From: Amycolatopsis deserti
Lineage (GTDB): Bacteria; Actinomycetota; Actinomycetes; Mycobacteriales; Pseudonocardiaceae
Assembly (NCBI RefSeq): GCF_014653945.1
Contig: NZ_BNAU01000003.1
Span: forward strand, 592,262 to 656,261
Length of the DNA stretch: 64,000 nt
Direction of reading: 5' to 3'
The notes beneath the pieces are model-generated. The model did no database searches and was not told where the DNA came from. It saw nothing but the letters and a program-made list of their open reading frames with translations. This document shows positions 52,469 through 60,945 of the stretch, piece by piece (within the stretch, counting starts at the first letter, position 1; each line of letters opens with the position of its first letter). The position numbers were made by a program, and so were the translations under genes.

Positions 52469-52921
52469 TCAGCTGATCGAGACCGCGACGACGAGACCCA
52501 GCGCCAGGTGCGCGGCCGCGACCACGATGCTGGCCGGCGCGAACACCTCGCTCTGGATGGTGCCCTTCACGTCGATCCGGGTCGACCACTCCAGCAGCCG
52601 CACCGCCAGGACCTGGACGATGATCCCGAGCAGGCCGTAGACCAGCGAGGTGATCAGGCCCTCGGTGAGGTCGCTGGCCGAGTTGAAGATCGCGACCACC
52701 ACGATGAACGCCATCGACAGCATCCCGGACGCCGTGACGATCACCGCGTTCGGCAGGCCGCGGCGCACCAGGTCGGACAGCTTGCCGGGGGTCGTCCAGT
52801 CGATCGCGTAGAACCCGACCAGCATCAGCAGCAGCCCGATGACGCCGTACAGCAGGATCGCACCGATCCCGCGCACGAGGTCGGAGCCGAACGTCTCGGC
52901 CAGCGCGAGGGTGTGGGTCAC
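52469..52921 (-). CDS. DUF350 membrane protein (YjfL-like)
   Basis: 150 residues, four membrane helices: ILLYGVIGLLLMLVGFYAID, VIVTASGMLSMAFIVVVAIF, LITSLVYGLLGIIVQVLAVR and SIVVAAAHLALGLVVAVSI. Conserved polar DUF350 spots are WTTPGKLSDLVRRG in loop 1 and EVFAPASI before helix 4. In E. coli yjfL sits with yjfM (DUF1190) and yjfC (glutathionylspermidine synthase-like); the same three types are adjacent here. Function unknown; a role with the ligase in envelope or polyamine-linked chemistry is inferred. Confidence 0.85.
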   Translation of the reverse strand: MTHTLALAETFGSDLVRGIGAILLYGVIGLLLMLVGFYAIDWTTPGKLSDLVRRGLPNAVIVTASGMLSMAFIVVVAIFNSASDLTEGLITSLVYGLLGIIVQVLAVRLLEWSTRIDVKGTIQSEVFAPASIVVAAAHLALGLVVAVSIS

Positions 52922-52964
52922 GGGGTCTCCCAGTCAGATGGTGTGGATGATCGCGGGTGGTTTA

Positions 52965-54131
52965 TCACGATTGCGGGATGCGGTGTGGGACGAACGCGGC
53001 ACCGTCGTCGGTGACCAGGCCCGCCGTCTCGCGGATGCCCAGGCCGGCCGAGCTGTCGCCGACGATCCACGCGCCCAGCGCCGGGCGGAAGCCGTCGAAC
53101 TCGGGCAGCGGGTCGAAGGCCTGGTAGACGTAGCCCTCGGCGCCGTAGACGCCGCCGGTCTCGGTCTCGTAGCCGGGCGCCACGATCTGCACGTTCGCAC
53201 CCTCGCGGCCCAGCTTCGGCTTGCGCACGTACTCAGTGAGGATGCCGGGCTGGTCGACGAACGCGGGCAGCAGGTTCGGGTGGCCGGGGTAGTTCTCCCA
53301 CAGGATCGCCAGCAGCGTCTTGTTGGACAGCAGCATCTTCCACAGCGGCTCGATCCACAGCGTCCGCGGCAGCGACTCGGCGGCGAAGCGGCCGAACTCC
53401 TCGTCGACCACCCACTCCCACGGGTACAGCTTGACCACGGTGTTCATCGGCGCCTCTTCGAGGTCGACGAACCGCTTGAGCACCGGGTCCCAGCCGATCT
53501 CCTCGATCGCCAGCCCGACGGTGTCCAGGCCCGCCTCGGCCGCGGTCTCCTGCAGGTAGGAGGTGGTGATGTGGTCCTCGCCCGTGGGGTCGGCGCTGGA
53601 CCAGGTGAAGTACAGCTCGTTGCTGGGCAGCTGGCCGCGGATCTCCTGCCAGCGCTCGACGAGCCGCTCGTGCACCGAGTTCCACTGGTCGTCGTCCGGG
53701 AAGACGTCGGTCTTCCAGTGCCACTGCAGCACCGACGCCTCCAGCAGGGACGTCGGCGTGTCGGCGTTGTACTCCAGCAGCTTCGCCGGGCCGCGGCCGT
53801 CGTAGCGCAGGTCGAAGCGGCCGTAGACGTGCGGGTCGCGGCGCTTCCACGACTCCGCGATGTGCGGCCACACCCACTCCGGGATGCCGAACTCGCGGTA
53901 GCGCTCGGTCAGCACGACGTTGTCGACGGCCTCCAGGCACATCGAATGCAGCAGCTCGACGTCGGCTTCCAGGCTGAGCACCTCGTCCATCTCCAGGACG
54001 TAGTGCACCGACTCGTCCCAGTACGGCCGGTCCTGACCGGAGCCGTAGCGGGCGGGCGTGCCGAACACCAGGCCCTGCTCTTCGACGATGCGCTGCCAGT
54101 CCCGCCGCGGCTGGGCGGTCCCCCTTCGCAC
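52965..54131 (-). CDS. Glutathionylspermidine synthase-family protein (YjfC/YgiC-like)
   Basis: 388 residues, the synthetase-only form of the family (no N-terminal amidase). ATP-grasp-like features: HVYGRFDLRYDGRGPAKLLE followed by YNADTPTSLLEASVLQW, a central ELYFTWSSADPTGEDH, and the C-terminal KPKLGREGANVQIV loop with DGFRPALGAWIVGDSSAGLG. Relatives YgiC and YjfC are ATP-dependent ligases whose peptide-like substrates are not those of true Gss. The start lies 1 base after the stop of the DUF1190-like gene. High confidence in the family, low in substrate. Confidence 0.85.
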   Translation of the reverse strand: MRRGTAQPRRDWQRIVEEQGLVFGTPARYGSGQDRPYWDESVHYVLEMDEVLSLEADVELLHSMCLEAVDNVVLTERYREFGIPEWVWPHIAESWKRRDPHVYGRFDLRYDGRGPAKLLEYNADTPTSLLEASVLQWHWKTDVFPDDDQWNSVHERLVERWQEIRGQLPSNELYFTWSSADPTGEDHITTSYLQETAAEAGLDTVGLAIEEIGWDPVLKRFVDLEEAPMNTVVKLYPWEWVVDEEFGRFAAESLPRTLWIEPLWKMLLSNKTLLAILWENYPGHPNLLPAFVDQPGILTEYVRKPKLGREGANVQIVAPGYETETGGVYGAEGYVYQAFDPLPEFDGFRPALGAWIVGDSSAGLGIRETAGLVTDDGAAFVPHRIPQS

Positions 54132-54132
54132 C

Positions 54133-54747
54133 CTAGGATCCCCCGCTCTTCCCGTCGCCGCCGCTGCTCTTGCCGCTGATGCCGAAGCCGCCGCGCTGCA
54201 CGGTCTTGCCCGACTGCGTCTTGACCGTGGTGTTGCCGGACGGCTTGGTGTAGGTGCCGCCGGACACCGGCTGGCCGACCGTGCCGGAGCCGCCGTAGTT
54301 GTAGCGGTACTGGCGGTACTGGCCGCCGCCGATCGGGATGAACCAGAACCCGGTGGACGAGTTGTAGTACCCGCCGTGGGTGGTGGCGTAGTTGTCGTCG
54401 CAGTACTCGTCGGGCTGGACCGTGCCGTTGCCGTCGGTGCACACCGCGTTGACCGTGTCGCCGGTGCCCGCGATGTACCAGGTCGCGACGACGGCGACCA
54501 GGCCGACGGTGACCCCGCCGCCGATCAGCACCTTCCGCCGCGTGGCGGCCTTCTGCTCCGCCTGGGCGCGCGCCTGCTCGGCGGCGGCCTCCTGGCGGGC
54601 CTGTTCCTCCAGCGCCTGTCGCCGCGCGCGCTGCTCGGCCAGCGTCGGCTCGCGCCGTTTGGCCGTCGACGGGTCCTGGAACCGCATCGAGCCGCGCGGT
54701 GGCTCTTCTTCCGGGGGCCGCCGGCCGCCCGCACCGTCTTCTGTCAT
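54133..54747 (-). CDS. DUF1190-like (YjfM/YgiB-type) membrane-anchored protein
   Basis: 204 residues from ATG at 54747. A cytoplasmic Arg/Glu/Ala-rich region (about 15-75, probably coiled) precedes one membrane helix (about 78-95, VLIGGGVTVGLVAVVATW). The exported part has VCTDGNGTVQPDEYCDDNYA, an aromatic/Gly-rich middle (FWFIPIGGGQYRQYRYNYGG) and an end TTVKTQSGKTVQRGGFGISG. The RGGFG tail and the paired-Cys/FW.P middle mirror E. coli YgiB. It starts the three-gene unit with the ligase and DUF350 protein and diverges from the septum-formation gene. Confidence 0.75.
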   Translation of the reverse strand: MTEDGAGGRRPPEEEPPRGSMRFQDPSTAKRREPTLAEQRARRQALEEQARQEAAAEQARAQAEQKAATRRKVLIGGGVTVGLVAVVATWYIAGTGDTVNAVCTDGNGTVQPDEYCDDNYATTHGGYYNSSTGFWFIPIGGGQYRQYRYNYGGSGTVGQPVSGGTYTKPSGNTTVKTQSGKTVQRGGFGISGKSSGGDGKSGGS

Positions 54748-54809
54748 CGCGCTCACCCTAACCACCCGAGGGGTGTCCCGTCCTGCAGACGCAGGCATTA
54801 TGGGACCCG

Positions 54810-55745
54810 ATGCTCGGAGATGGAGTGGAAAAGACCACGCTGCGCACCCGCTTGGTGATGGCGGGTGTGTTCCTGGGCGCCATCCTGGCGTTGTCGCTGA
54901 GCGTCGCGTTCTCGTGGGGAGGCGCCGTCAGCGGCGGCGGCGAGGTCGAGGAGTCCCCCGAGGCGAAGGCCGCGTTCACCGCGCCACCCGGCAGCTGCGT
55001 CACCTGGACGATGCCGGACGTGTCGGACATCCACGTCGTGCCGTGCGCCCAGCCGCACCTGTACGAGGTGACCGGCGTGGTGAACATCGGCGACAAGTAC
55101 CCGCCGAACGCGCCGGCGCCGACGGTCGACCAGTGGCGGGACATCGCCCTGGAGCGCTGCTCGGCGGGCGTGGAGACCTACCTGAACGAGCAGCTCGACC
55201 CGTTCGGCCGGTTCACGGTCAGCGCGCTGCGGCCGGGCAACGACGAATGGGCCGACGGCGACCGCGAGATGCGGTGCGTGCTGCAGTGGGCCGCGCCCGG
55301 CGGCAAGCTGGAGCCGATCGTCGGCAACGCGGCCGGCCAGTCGCAGTCGGCGGTGTGGGAGCCGGGCACGTGCCTGGCGCTGGTCGACAAGACGGTCGGC
55401 AACCCGATCGACTGCGCGCAGCCGCACTCCTACGAGATCGTCGCCACGCTGGACCTGAAGACGAAGTTCCCGGACGGCTACCCGTCGCAGATCGACCAGA
55501 AGACCTGGCTGGACACCGAGTGCAACAAGGCGGTCCAGGACTACGCCGGCGAGGTCGATCTGGCCGCGCAGAAGCTGATCCTCACCTGGGACACCCGGGA
55601 GCAGGAGAGCTGGGACGCCGGGTCGACGCTGGTGAACTGCAAGGTCGGCGCCAAGCTGCCGGACAACAGCGGCCTCGCGCCGGTGACGGGCAGCATCCGC
55701 AAGGCGGCCCCGCCTGCAGCGCCCCCGTCGAGCCCGGGCGGGTAG
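54810..55745 (+). CDS. Septum-formation family membrane protein (Rv3835-like)
   Basis: 311 residues. N-terminal single membrane helix (about 16-37, LVMAGVFLGAILALSLSVAF), then two repeats of the septum-formation domain: GSCVTWTMPDVSDIHVVPCA...PHLYEVTG and GTCLALVDKTVGNPIDCAQP..HSYEIVATL. Each has a Cys pair and a conserved PH.YEV/I motif, followed by further Cys (ERCSAG, TECNKA). The domain is exported. In M. tuberculosis Rv3835 stands next to serS and Rv3836 with unknown role; Septum_form proteins were linked to sporulation septa in related groups. It ends 4 bases before the zincin gene. Confidence 0.82.
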   Translation: MLGDGVEKTTLRTRLVMAGVFLGAILALSLSVAFSWGGAVSGGGEVEESPEAKAAFTAPPGSCVTWTMPDVSDIHVVPCAQPHLYEVTGVVNIGDKYPPNAPAPTVDQWRDIALERCSAGVETYLNEQLDPFGRFTVSALRPGNDEWADGDREMRCVLQWAAPGGKLEPIVGNAAGQSQSAVWEPGTCLALVDKTVGNPIDCAQPHSYEIVATLDLKTKFPDGYPSQIDQKTWLDTECNKAVQDYAGEVDLAAQKLILTWDTREQESWDAGSTLVNCKVGAKLPDNSGLAPVTGSIRKAAPPAAPPSSPGG

Positions 55746-55749
55746 CGGC

Positions 55750-56100
55750 GTGCCGGTGGAGATGTCGAAGGCCCGGTTCGAGGAACTGGTCGCCGACGCG
55801 CTGGACGAGGTGCCGGAGGAACTCGCCGGCGCGATGGACAACGTGGTCGTGCTGGTGGAGGACCACAACGAGGAGGCGCCGGACATCCTCGGGCTCTACC
55901 ACGGCGTGGCGCTGACCGAGCGGACGAGCGACTACGGCGGCGTGCTGCCCGACCGGATATCGATCTACCGGACGCCGATCCTGGCCATGTGCGACTCGGA
56001 GGAGCAGGTGGTGGAAGAGGTGCTGATCACGGTCGTGCACGAGATCGCACACCACTTCGGCATCGACGACAGCCGCCTGCACGAACTCGGCTGGGGCTAG
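55750..56100 (+). CDS. Metallopeptidase-family zincin-like protein (Rv3836-like)
   Basis: 116 residues, the full length of this small family. The motif VVHEIAHHFGIDDSRLHELG gives HExxHxxGxxD, the metzincin-like zinc site at about residues 97-107. The N-terminal helix MSKARFEELVADALDEVPEE and the ISIYRTPI strand are typical. It is cytoplasmic, without a signal peptide. Function unknown. The 4-base gap to the septum-formation gene indicates co-transcription. Confidence 0.88.
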   Translation: MPVEMSKARFEELVADALDEVPEELAGAMDNVVVLVEDHNEEAPDILGLYHGVALTERTSDYGGVLPDRISIYRTPILAMCDSEEQVVEEVLITVVHEIAHHFGIDDSRLHELGWG

Positions 56101-56270
56101 CAGCTCTTCGGAAGGCCCGGGCAAGGAAGTCCCTTTCGCCGCGGTCACGCGGCGCATTCAGCCAGACCTCGGCAAAACCCCCGGATGAGCTCGACTGATC
56201 GCCACCCTGCGTGGCAGCATCGGAAGCACTGGGCAATCGCGGCGCCACCGAGGGTGATCATGAAGGACAG

Positions 56271-57482
56271 ATGCCGGACCGGCGGCTGAGCTGGCTCCTG
56301 GCGGCCAACGCGGTGGGCAACCTCGCCGACGGGATCGGCAAGGTCGCCTTTCCGCTGCTGGCCGCGACCCTCACCCGCGACCCCGTGCAGATCGGCGCGT
56401 TGTCCGCGACCCAGTTCCTGCCCTGGCTGCTCTTCGGCGTGTTCGCGGGCACCCTCGCCGACCGCGTGGACCGCAAGCGCGCCGTGCTGCTCGCCAACGT
56501 CACGCGCGCCGTGGTCGTCGGGCTGACCGCTCTGCTCGTGCACACCGGGTCGCTGTCGATCTGGCTCGTCTACGTCGCCGCGTTGCTGCTGGGCGCGGCC
56601 GAGACCGTGGCGGAGAGCGCGGGCAACGCGATGATCCCGGCGCTGGCCCGGCCGGACCAGCTGGAGAGCGCGAACAGCAAGTTCCAGGCCGCCGAGATCC
56701 TCGGCCAGACCTTCCTGGGCGGGCCGGTCGGCAGCCTCACCTTCGCGGTGTTCGCCGCGTTCCCGTTCCTGCTGAACTCCGCCGGGTTCGCGATCGCCGC
56801 GGCGCTGCTCGTCGGGCTGGCCGGCAGTTACCGGCCGAAGGCGCCCGCGGAACCGACCCGGCTGCGCACCGACCTGGTCGACGGGTTCAAGTGGCTGGGC
56901 CACCACGCGCTGCTGTGCCGGCTGGTGATCATCGCCGGCCTGATCAGCTTCGCCAGCGAGCTGGCCCAGGCCCAGCTCGTCCTGTACGCGCTGGAGGACC
57001 TCGGGCTGAGCGAGGCCGCGTTCGGGCTGTTCACGTTCGTCGGCGGGATCGGCGGGCTGATCGGCGCCGCCGTCGCGCCGCGGCTGGTGCGGCGCGCCGG
57101 GCGGCGGCCGGTGCTCGTCGCCGGCATCTTCACCGGTGGCGTCGGGTTCGGCGCGATGGGCCTGGTCCACCAGCCGGTCGCCTCCGCCGCCCTGTTCGGC
57201 CTGTTCGCGGCGGCCGTCGTCGCGGTGAACGTGGTGCTCGCGACCGCCCGCCACACCCTGGTGCCCGGCGAACTGCTGGGCCGGGTCCTCGGGGTGTGGC
57301 GGACGGTCGTGTGGGGCGCGATCCCGCTAGGCGCGCTGGCCGGCGGCGCCCTGACGCACGTGCTGGGCAGCGCGAGCGCCACCTTCGCGGTGTCCGGCGG
57401 GGCCCAGATCGTGCTGGCCGCCCTCGCCGCGCTGATGCTGTGGCGGTTTTCGATGGACCACGAGCCGGTCAGCTCTTCCTGA
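56271..57482 (+). CDS. MFS transporter (MFS_3 efflux type)
   Basis: 403 residues from ATG at 56271 (AAGGA just upstream; the extended start at 56211 is less likely). Twelve helices beginning RRLSWLLAANAVGNLADGIG. Motif A loop FAGTLADRVDRKRAVLLAN between helices 2 and 3, and its echo APRLVRRAGRRPVLVAG between 8 and 9. VLATARHTLVPGELLGRVLG is typical of the MFS_3 macrolide/enterobactin-exporter group. It overlaps the convergent acyl-CoA ligase gene by 14 bases. Substrate unknown. Confidence 0.87.
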   Translation: MPDRRLSWLLAANAVGNLADGIGKVAFPLLAATLTRDPVQIGALSATQFLPWLLFGVFAGTLADRVDRKRAVLLANVTRAVVVGLTALLVHTGSLSIWLVYVAALLLGAAETVAESAGNAMIPALARPDQLESANSKFQAAEILGQTFLGGPVGSLTFAVFAAFPFLLNSAGFAIAAALLVGLAGSYRPKAPAEPTRLRTDLVDGFKWLGHHALLCRLVIIAGLISFASELAQAQLVLYALEDLGLSEAAFGLFTFVGGIGGLIGAAVAPRLVRRAGRRPVLVAGIFTGGVGFGAMGLVHQPVASAALFGLFAAAVVAVNVVLATARHTLVPGELLGRVLGVWRTVVWGAIPLGALAGGALTHVLGSASATFAVSGGAQIVLAALAALMLWRFSMDHEPVSSS

Positions 57483-59031
57483 GCAGGAACCGCTGCACCT
57501 TGCCGCTCGGGGTCTTCGGCAGCTCGTCCACGAAGTGCACCTGACGCGGGTACGCGTGCGCGGCGAACTTCGTCTTCACCAGCTGCTGCAGCTCCGCCAC
57601 CAGCGCCTCACCCGGCTCGGCGCCCGGCCGGAGGACGACGAACGCGGCCAGCACCTCGCCGCGCAGCTCGTCCGGCAGGCCGACCACCGCCGCTTCGGCG
57701 ACCGCGTCGTGCTGCAGCAGCACGCTCTCCACCTCGAACGGCCCGATCCGGTACCCGGCCATGAGGATGACGTCGTCGTCCCGCGAGGCGAAGGTGAAGT
57801 AGCCGTCCGGCGACTTCGTGGCGACGTCCCCGGTCAGGTACCAGCGGCCGTCGGCGGTGAACCGTTCGGCCGTGCGGTCCGGCGCGTCGCGGTAGCCGGT
57901 GAACCACATCAGCGGGCTGTTCGCCAGGTCGACGGCCACCCGTCCCTGCTCGCCCGGCGGCGCGACTTCGTCGGCGTCGGGGCGCAGCACCTCGGCCTGC
58001 CAGCCGGGCAGCGCGCGGCCCATCGACCCGGGCCGCAGCTCGCCGCGGATGTCCGGGTGCCAGCCGTTCGCGATCACCATGCCCAGCTCGGTCTGGCCGT
58101 AGTGGTCCAGGATCGGCACCCCGAACACCTTCTCCGCCCACTCGATCACGTCCGGGTTCAGCGGCTCGCCCGCCGACGAGCAGTGCCGCAGCCGCAGCCC
58201 GTCCGGCACCGGCGCGTCCGCGTTGCGCAGCGCCCGGTAGACCGTCGGGCCCGCGGTGAAGTTGGTGACCCCGAACCGATGCAGCACCGAATACGTCAGC
58301 TCCGGGGAGAACCCGGCGTGCAGGAGCAGGCTGCGCTGCCCGAGCGCGAGCGGGGCGATCACGGCGTAGTAGAGCCCGTAGGCCCAGCCCGGGTCGGCGG
58401 CGTTCCAGAACACGTCGTCGGGCCGGTGGTCCAGCCCGTACTCCTGGTACATGCGGAACGCGGCGATCGCCCGCGCCGGGATCGGCACGCCCTTCGGCGC
58501 GCCGCTCGTGCCGGACGTGTACAGCTCGATCATCGTCCCGTCGCCGCCCACGGCCACCGGCTCGGTCTGCGGCTCGGCGCGCAGCAGGTCGGCGAACGCC
58601 AGGTCGTCGCCACTCGCCTCGCCGGCGACGATCACCCGCCGCTCGCCGGGCACCTGGTCGAGCTTGGCGCGCTGCGACGGGTCCGCGATGACCACCTGCA
58701 CGCCGCCGACGCGGGTTTCGATCGCGGGCGGCGCGAACGCGGTGAACAGCGGCACCTGCACCGCGCCGAGGCGCCAGATGCCGAGCACGGCGACGACGAA
58801 CTCGGCCGACTTCGCCATCAGCGTCGCCACCCGGTCGCCGCGGCCGACGCCCAGCTCGGCCAGTGCCGTGGCGAAGCGCGCGGAGGCGTCCCGCAGCTCG
58901 CCGAACGTGAGGTCGCGGCTGGTCAGGTCGGGTTCGATGACCGTGAAAGCCACGTCGCCGGCCGGGTGGTCGTCACACAGCAGCCGCGCCACGCAGGCGC
59001 CCGGGCGGTCGTAGGGGGACGTCGGTGTCAT
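57469..59031 (-). CDS. Acyl-CoA synthetase (AMP-forming)
   Basis: 520 residues from ATG at 59031. Adenylate-forming motifs: IELYTSGTSGAPKGVPIPA (P-loop), ILDHYGQTELGMVIANGWHP (A5), YLTGDVATKSPDGYFTFASR (A7), DDDVILMAGYRIGPFEVESV (A8) and ELPKTPSGKVQRFLLRKS with the catalytic Lys (A10). The WNAADPGWAYGLYY stretch places it with medium-chain acyl-CoA or acetyl/propionyl-like synthetases. Substrate chain length is not readable. Convergent with the MFS gene. Confidence 0.87.
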   Translation of the reverse strand: MTPTSPYDRPGACVARLLCDDHPAGDVAFTVIEPDLTSRDLTFGELRDASARFATALAELGVGRGDRVATLMAKSAEFVVAVLGIWRLGAVQVPLFTAFAPPAIETRVGGVQVVIADPSQRAKLDQVPGERRVIVAGEASGDDLAFADLLRAEPQTEPVAVGGDGTMIELYTSGTSGAPKGVPIPARAIAAFRMYQEYGLDHRPDDVFWNAADPGWAYGLYYAVIAPLALGQRSLLLHAGFSPELTYSVLHRFGVTNFTAGPTVYRALRNADAPVPDGLRLRHCSSAGEPLNPDVIEWAEKVFGVPILDHYGQTELGMVIANGWHPDIRGELRPGSMGRALPGWQAEVLRPDADEVAPPGEQGRVAVDLANSPLMWFTGYRDAPDRTAERFTADGRWYLTGDVATKSPDGYFTFASRDDDVILMAGYRIGPFEVESVLLQHDAVAEAAVVGLPDELRGEVLAAFVVLRPGAEPGEALVAELQQLVKTKFAAHAYPRQVHFVDELPKTPSGKVQRFLLRKS

Positions 59032-59127
59032 GGTCCCGATGGTCGTCGCCGCGGCCCCGGCATGCCACCCCCGGATGGGGGCCGAACAGCGTCTGGTGCG
59101 CTTGCCCGTTCGGTGCTGGAATGTCCT

Positions 59128-59532
59128 ATGCGGATCAGCGAGGCCGAAGAGCCGCTGGCGGCCCGGCGCCGCCTGGTGCTGGCGGGTGTCGCCGGGTTCG
59201 TGGTCGGGGCCGGCATGATCGGCGTGCTGTGGGTGTCCACCACGGCGGTGAGCGGCCCGACCGCGGACGCGAAGGCCGCGTGCGCCGCGCTGGCCAGGGC
59301 CGAGCCGCTGCCGGAGGGCCGCGTGGGCCGGGGCACGCTCGAACCGGGCGTGCTGCAGCACATCATGGCGGCCGACGCGCTCGCTTCGGCGGCCGCCGAG
59401 GTCAGCTCGACCTACGACGACCTGGCCGACCACATCGACGGCGTGCGGCGGATGGCGCTGGGCCTGAACTTCGCGGACCCCAACGGCCGGCGGCACCTGG
59501 CGCAGGCCCGCGAAATCTGCGACACGATCTAG
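59128..59532 (+). CDS. Hypothetical membrane-anchored protein (134 aa)
   Basis: 134 residues from ATG at 59128. One N-terminal membrane helix (about 16-38, LVLAGVAGFVVGAGMIGVLWV) precedes a helical exported domain rich in Ala and Leu (ADALASAAAEVSSTYDDLAD, HIDGVRRMALGLNF). Two Cys (KAACAAL and REICDTI) could pair. No family recognised. It diverges from the acyl-CoA ligase, and its stop abuts that of the convergent lipoprotein gene. Confidence 0.7.
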   Translation: MRISEAEEPLAARRRLVLAGVAGFVVGAGMIGVLWVSTTAVSGPTADAKAACAALARAEPLPEGRVGRGTLEPGVLQHIMAADALASAAAEVSSTYDDLADHIDGVRRMALGLNFADPNGRRHLAQAREICDTI

Positions 59533-60174
59533 CTACTGGCCGCCGTTGCCCTTCTGGATCGTCCGGACCGTCAGCTGGTCGCCGGGGATCTTGTCACTCG
59601 CGCAGCCCGTGGTGGGCAGCTCGACGAACATCGACGCCGTCTCCTGCGGCGGGTAGATCCGCAGGCCGCGCACCGGCTGCGGCTGGCAGGTCACCGTGTC
59701 GTAGTTCTGCACGTTGACGAACCCGATCTCGGCGTAGGCGGTGTCGCCGTTGTTCAGCGTGAACGCGCCGCCCTTCTCGCCCTGCCGCACCGCCGCGGGG
59801 CCCACCTGGTGCCCGTCCTCCCCGGCGACGTAGGACACCCCCGGGAAGCCCTGGATCACGCACGGGTGGTCACTCACGTTGGTGAAGATCAGCGGCCGGT
59901 AGACGGTGCCGGCGCCGGCGTCGCCGTGGCCGAGGGTCAGCTTGAGGTCGCCGGACTTGCACAGCGTCTCGTTGGTCTTGGTGCTGGTCGCCCCGTCCGG
60001 TTCGGTCGTGGTCGCGGACGTGGACGGGCTGCTCGAGGTGGATCCGGGTGTCGTCGGAGCGCCCGACTGGGGCTGCGCGTTCTCCGTTCCCGCGGTCCCG
60101 CAACCGGCCAGCACGACCGCCAGCGCCGCCGTCGCCACACCCAGTCCGATCCGCGGTGAACTCATTCGAACCAC
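59533..60174 (-). CDS. DUF4232-type lipoprotein
   Basis: 213 residues from GTG at 60174 (GGGAGGGG about 8 bases upstream; ATG at 60165 is the alternative). Lipoprotein signal IGLGVATAALAVVLAGC, then a long Thr/Ser/Pro linker and an exported beta-sandwich domain: LKLTLGHGDAGAGTVYRPLI, FTNVSDHPCVIQGFPGVSYV, AFTLNNGDTAYAEIGFVNVQ. The TN.S..PC...G.P.V pattern with a second Cys near the end (TTGCASD) is the DUF4232 signature, common in actinobacterial envelopes. Function unknown. Confidence 0.85.
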   Translation of the reverse strand: MVRMSSPRIGLGVATAALAVVLAGCGTAGTENAQPQSGAPTTPGSTSSSPSTSATTTEPDGATSTKTNETLCKSGDLKLTLGHGDAGAGTVYRPLIFTNVSDHPCVIQGFPGVSYVAGEDGHQVGPAAVRQGEKGGAFTLNNGDTAYAEIGFVNVQNYDTVTCQPQPVRGLRIYPPQETASMFVELPTTGCASDKIPGDQLTVRTIQKGNGGQ

Positions 60175-60327
60175 GATCTTTCCCCTCCCTGTGCCGATCG
60201 GAGCACTACCCGGGAGACGTGTGGTCCACACGCCTGGTTGCGCCGCGTCACGCGATTTTCCGACCATCCGCCGCAACATGCGGTGAAACTACAACAAGGC
60301 GCCCTCGACCACCGGTCGAAACGTCCC

Positions 60328-60945
60328 CTACATGGGCAAACCGACCCAGTTCAGGCACTGCCAGCCACCGTCGGCGACGGCCTCCAGCTCGACGATGCCG
60401 GTGTTCGGGATCAGGCCCTGATCGGCCAGCTCGGGCCGCACATTCGGGGCCAGCCACTCGGCGCCGAGCCGGATCAGCCCGCCGTGCGAGACCAGCACCA
60501 CGACACCGTCCGATCGGGTGAGGTCGTGACGCTGCGCGAGACCGGCGATCGCGCCGGTGAACCGCTCCCGGGCCTGCTCCCCGGTCTCCCCGCCGGGCAT
60601 CGGGATGTGCAGCTCGCCGCGGGTCCAGTGGCTCACCACGGTCAGGTACTGCTCGATCGCCGCCCGGTCGCTGCGGCCCTCCAGGTCGCCGACCACGATC
60701 TCGTGCACGCCCTCGACGCGCTCCACCGCCAGGCCCAGGGCCTGCGCGAGCGGGGCCGCCGTCTGCTGGGCGCGGGTGGCGTGCGAGGCGTAGACGGCCT
60801 CCACCGGCTCGGTCGCGAGCTTCTCGGCCAGCTGCCGCGCCTGCTCGTGGCCCAGCTCGGTGAGCGGCGGCCCGGGCAACGCCGTGTCCAGCTTCTTGGC
60901 GACGTTGGCCGCGGTCTGCCCGTGCCGCACCAGGTACAGCTTCAC
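60328..60945 (-). CDS. Histidine phosphatase (phosphoglycerate mutase-like, Rv3837c-like)
   Basis: 205 residues from GTG at 60945, overlapping the pheA stop (GTGA). Catalytic motif LYLVRHGQTAANV at the N-terminus (phospho-His in RHG), VYASHATRAQQTAAPLAQAL, the acid region HEIVVGDLEGR, and the second His in VVVLVSHGGLIRL. This belongs to the broad-specificity PhoE/GpmB branch rather than glycolytic mutase. Coupling to pheA is conserved in M. tuberculosis (Rv3838c-Rv3837c). The natural substrate is unknown. Confidence 0.9.
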   Translation of the reverse strand: MKLYLVRHGQTAANVAKKLDTALPGPPLTELGHEQARQLAEKLATEPVEAVYASHATRAQQTAAPLAQALGLAVERVEGVHEIVVGDLEGRSDRAAIEQYLTVVSHWTRGELHIPMPGGETGEQARERFTGAIAGLAQRHDLTRSDGVVVLVSHGGLIRLGAEWLAPNVRPELADQGLIPNTGIVELEAVADGGWQCLNWVGLPM

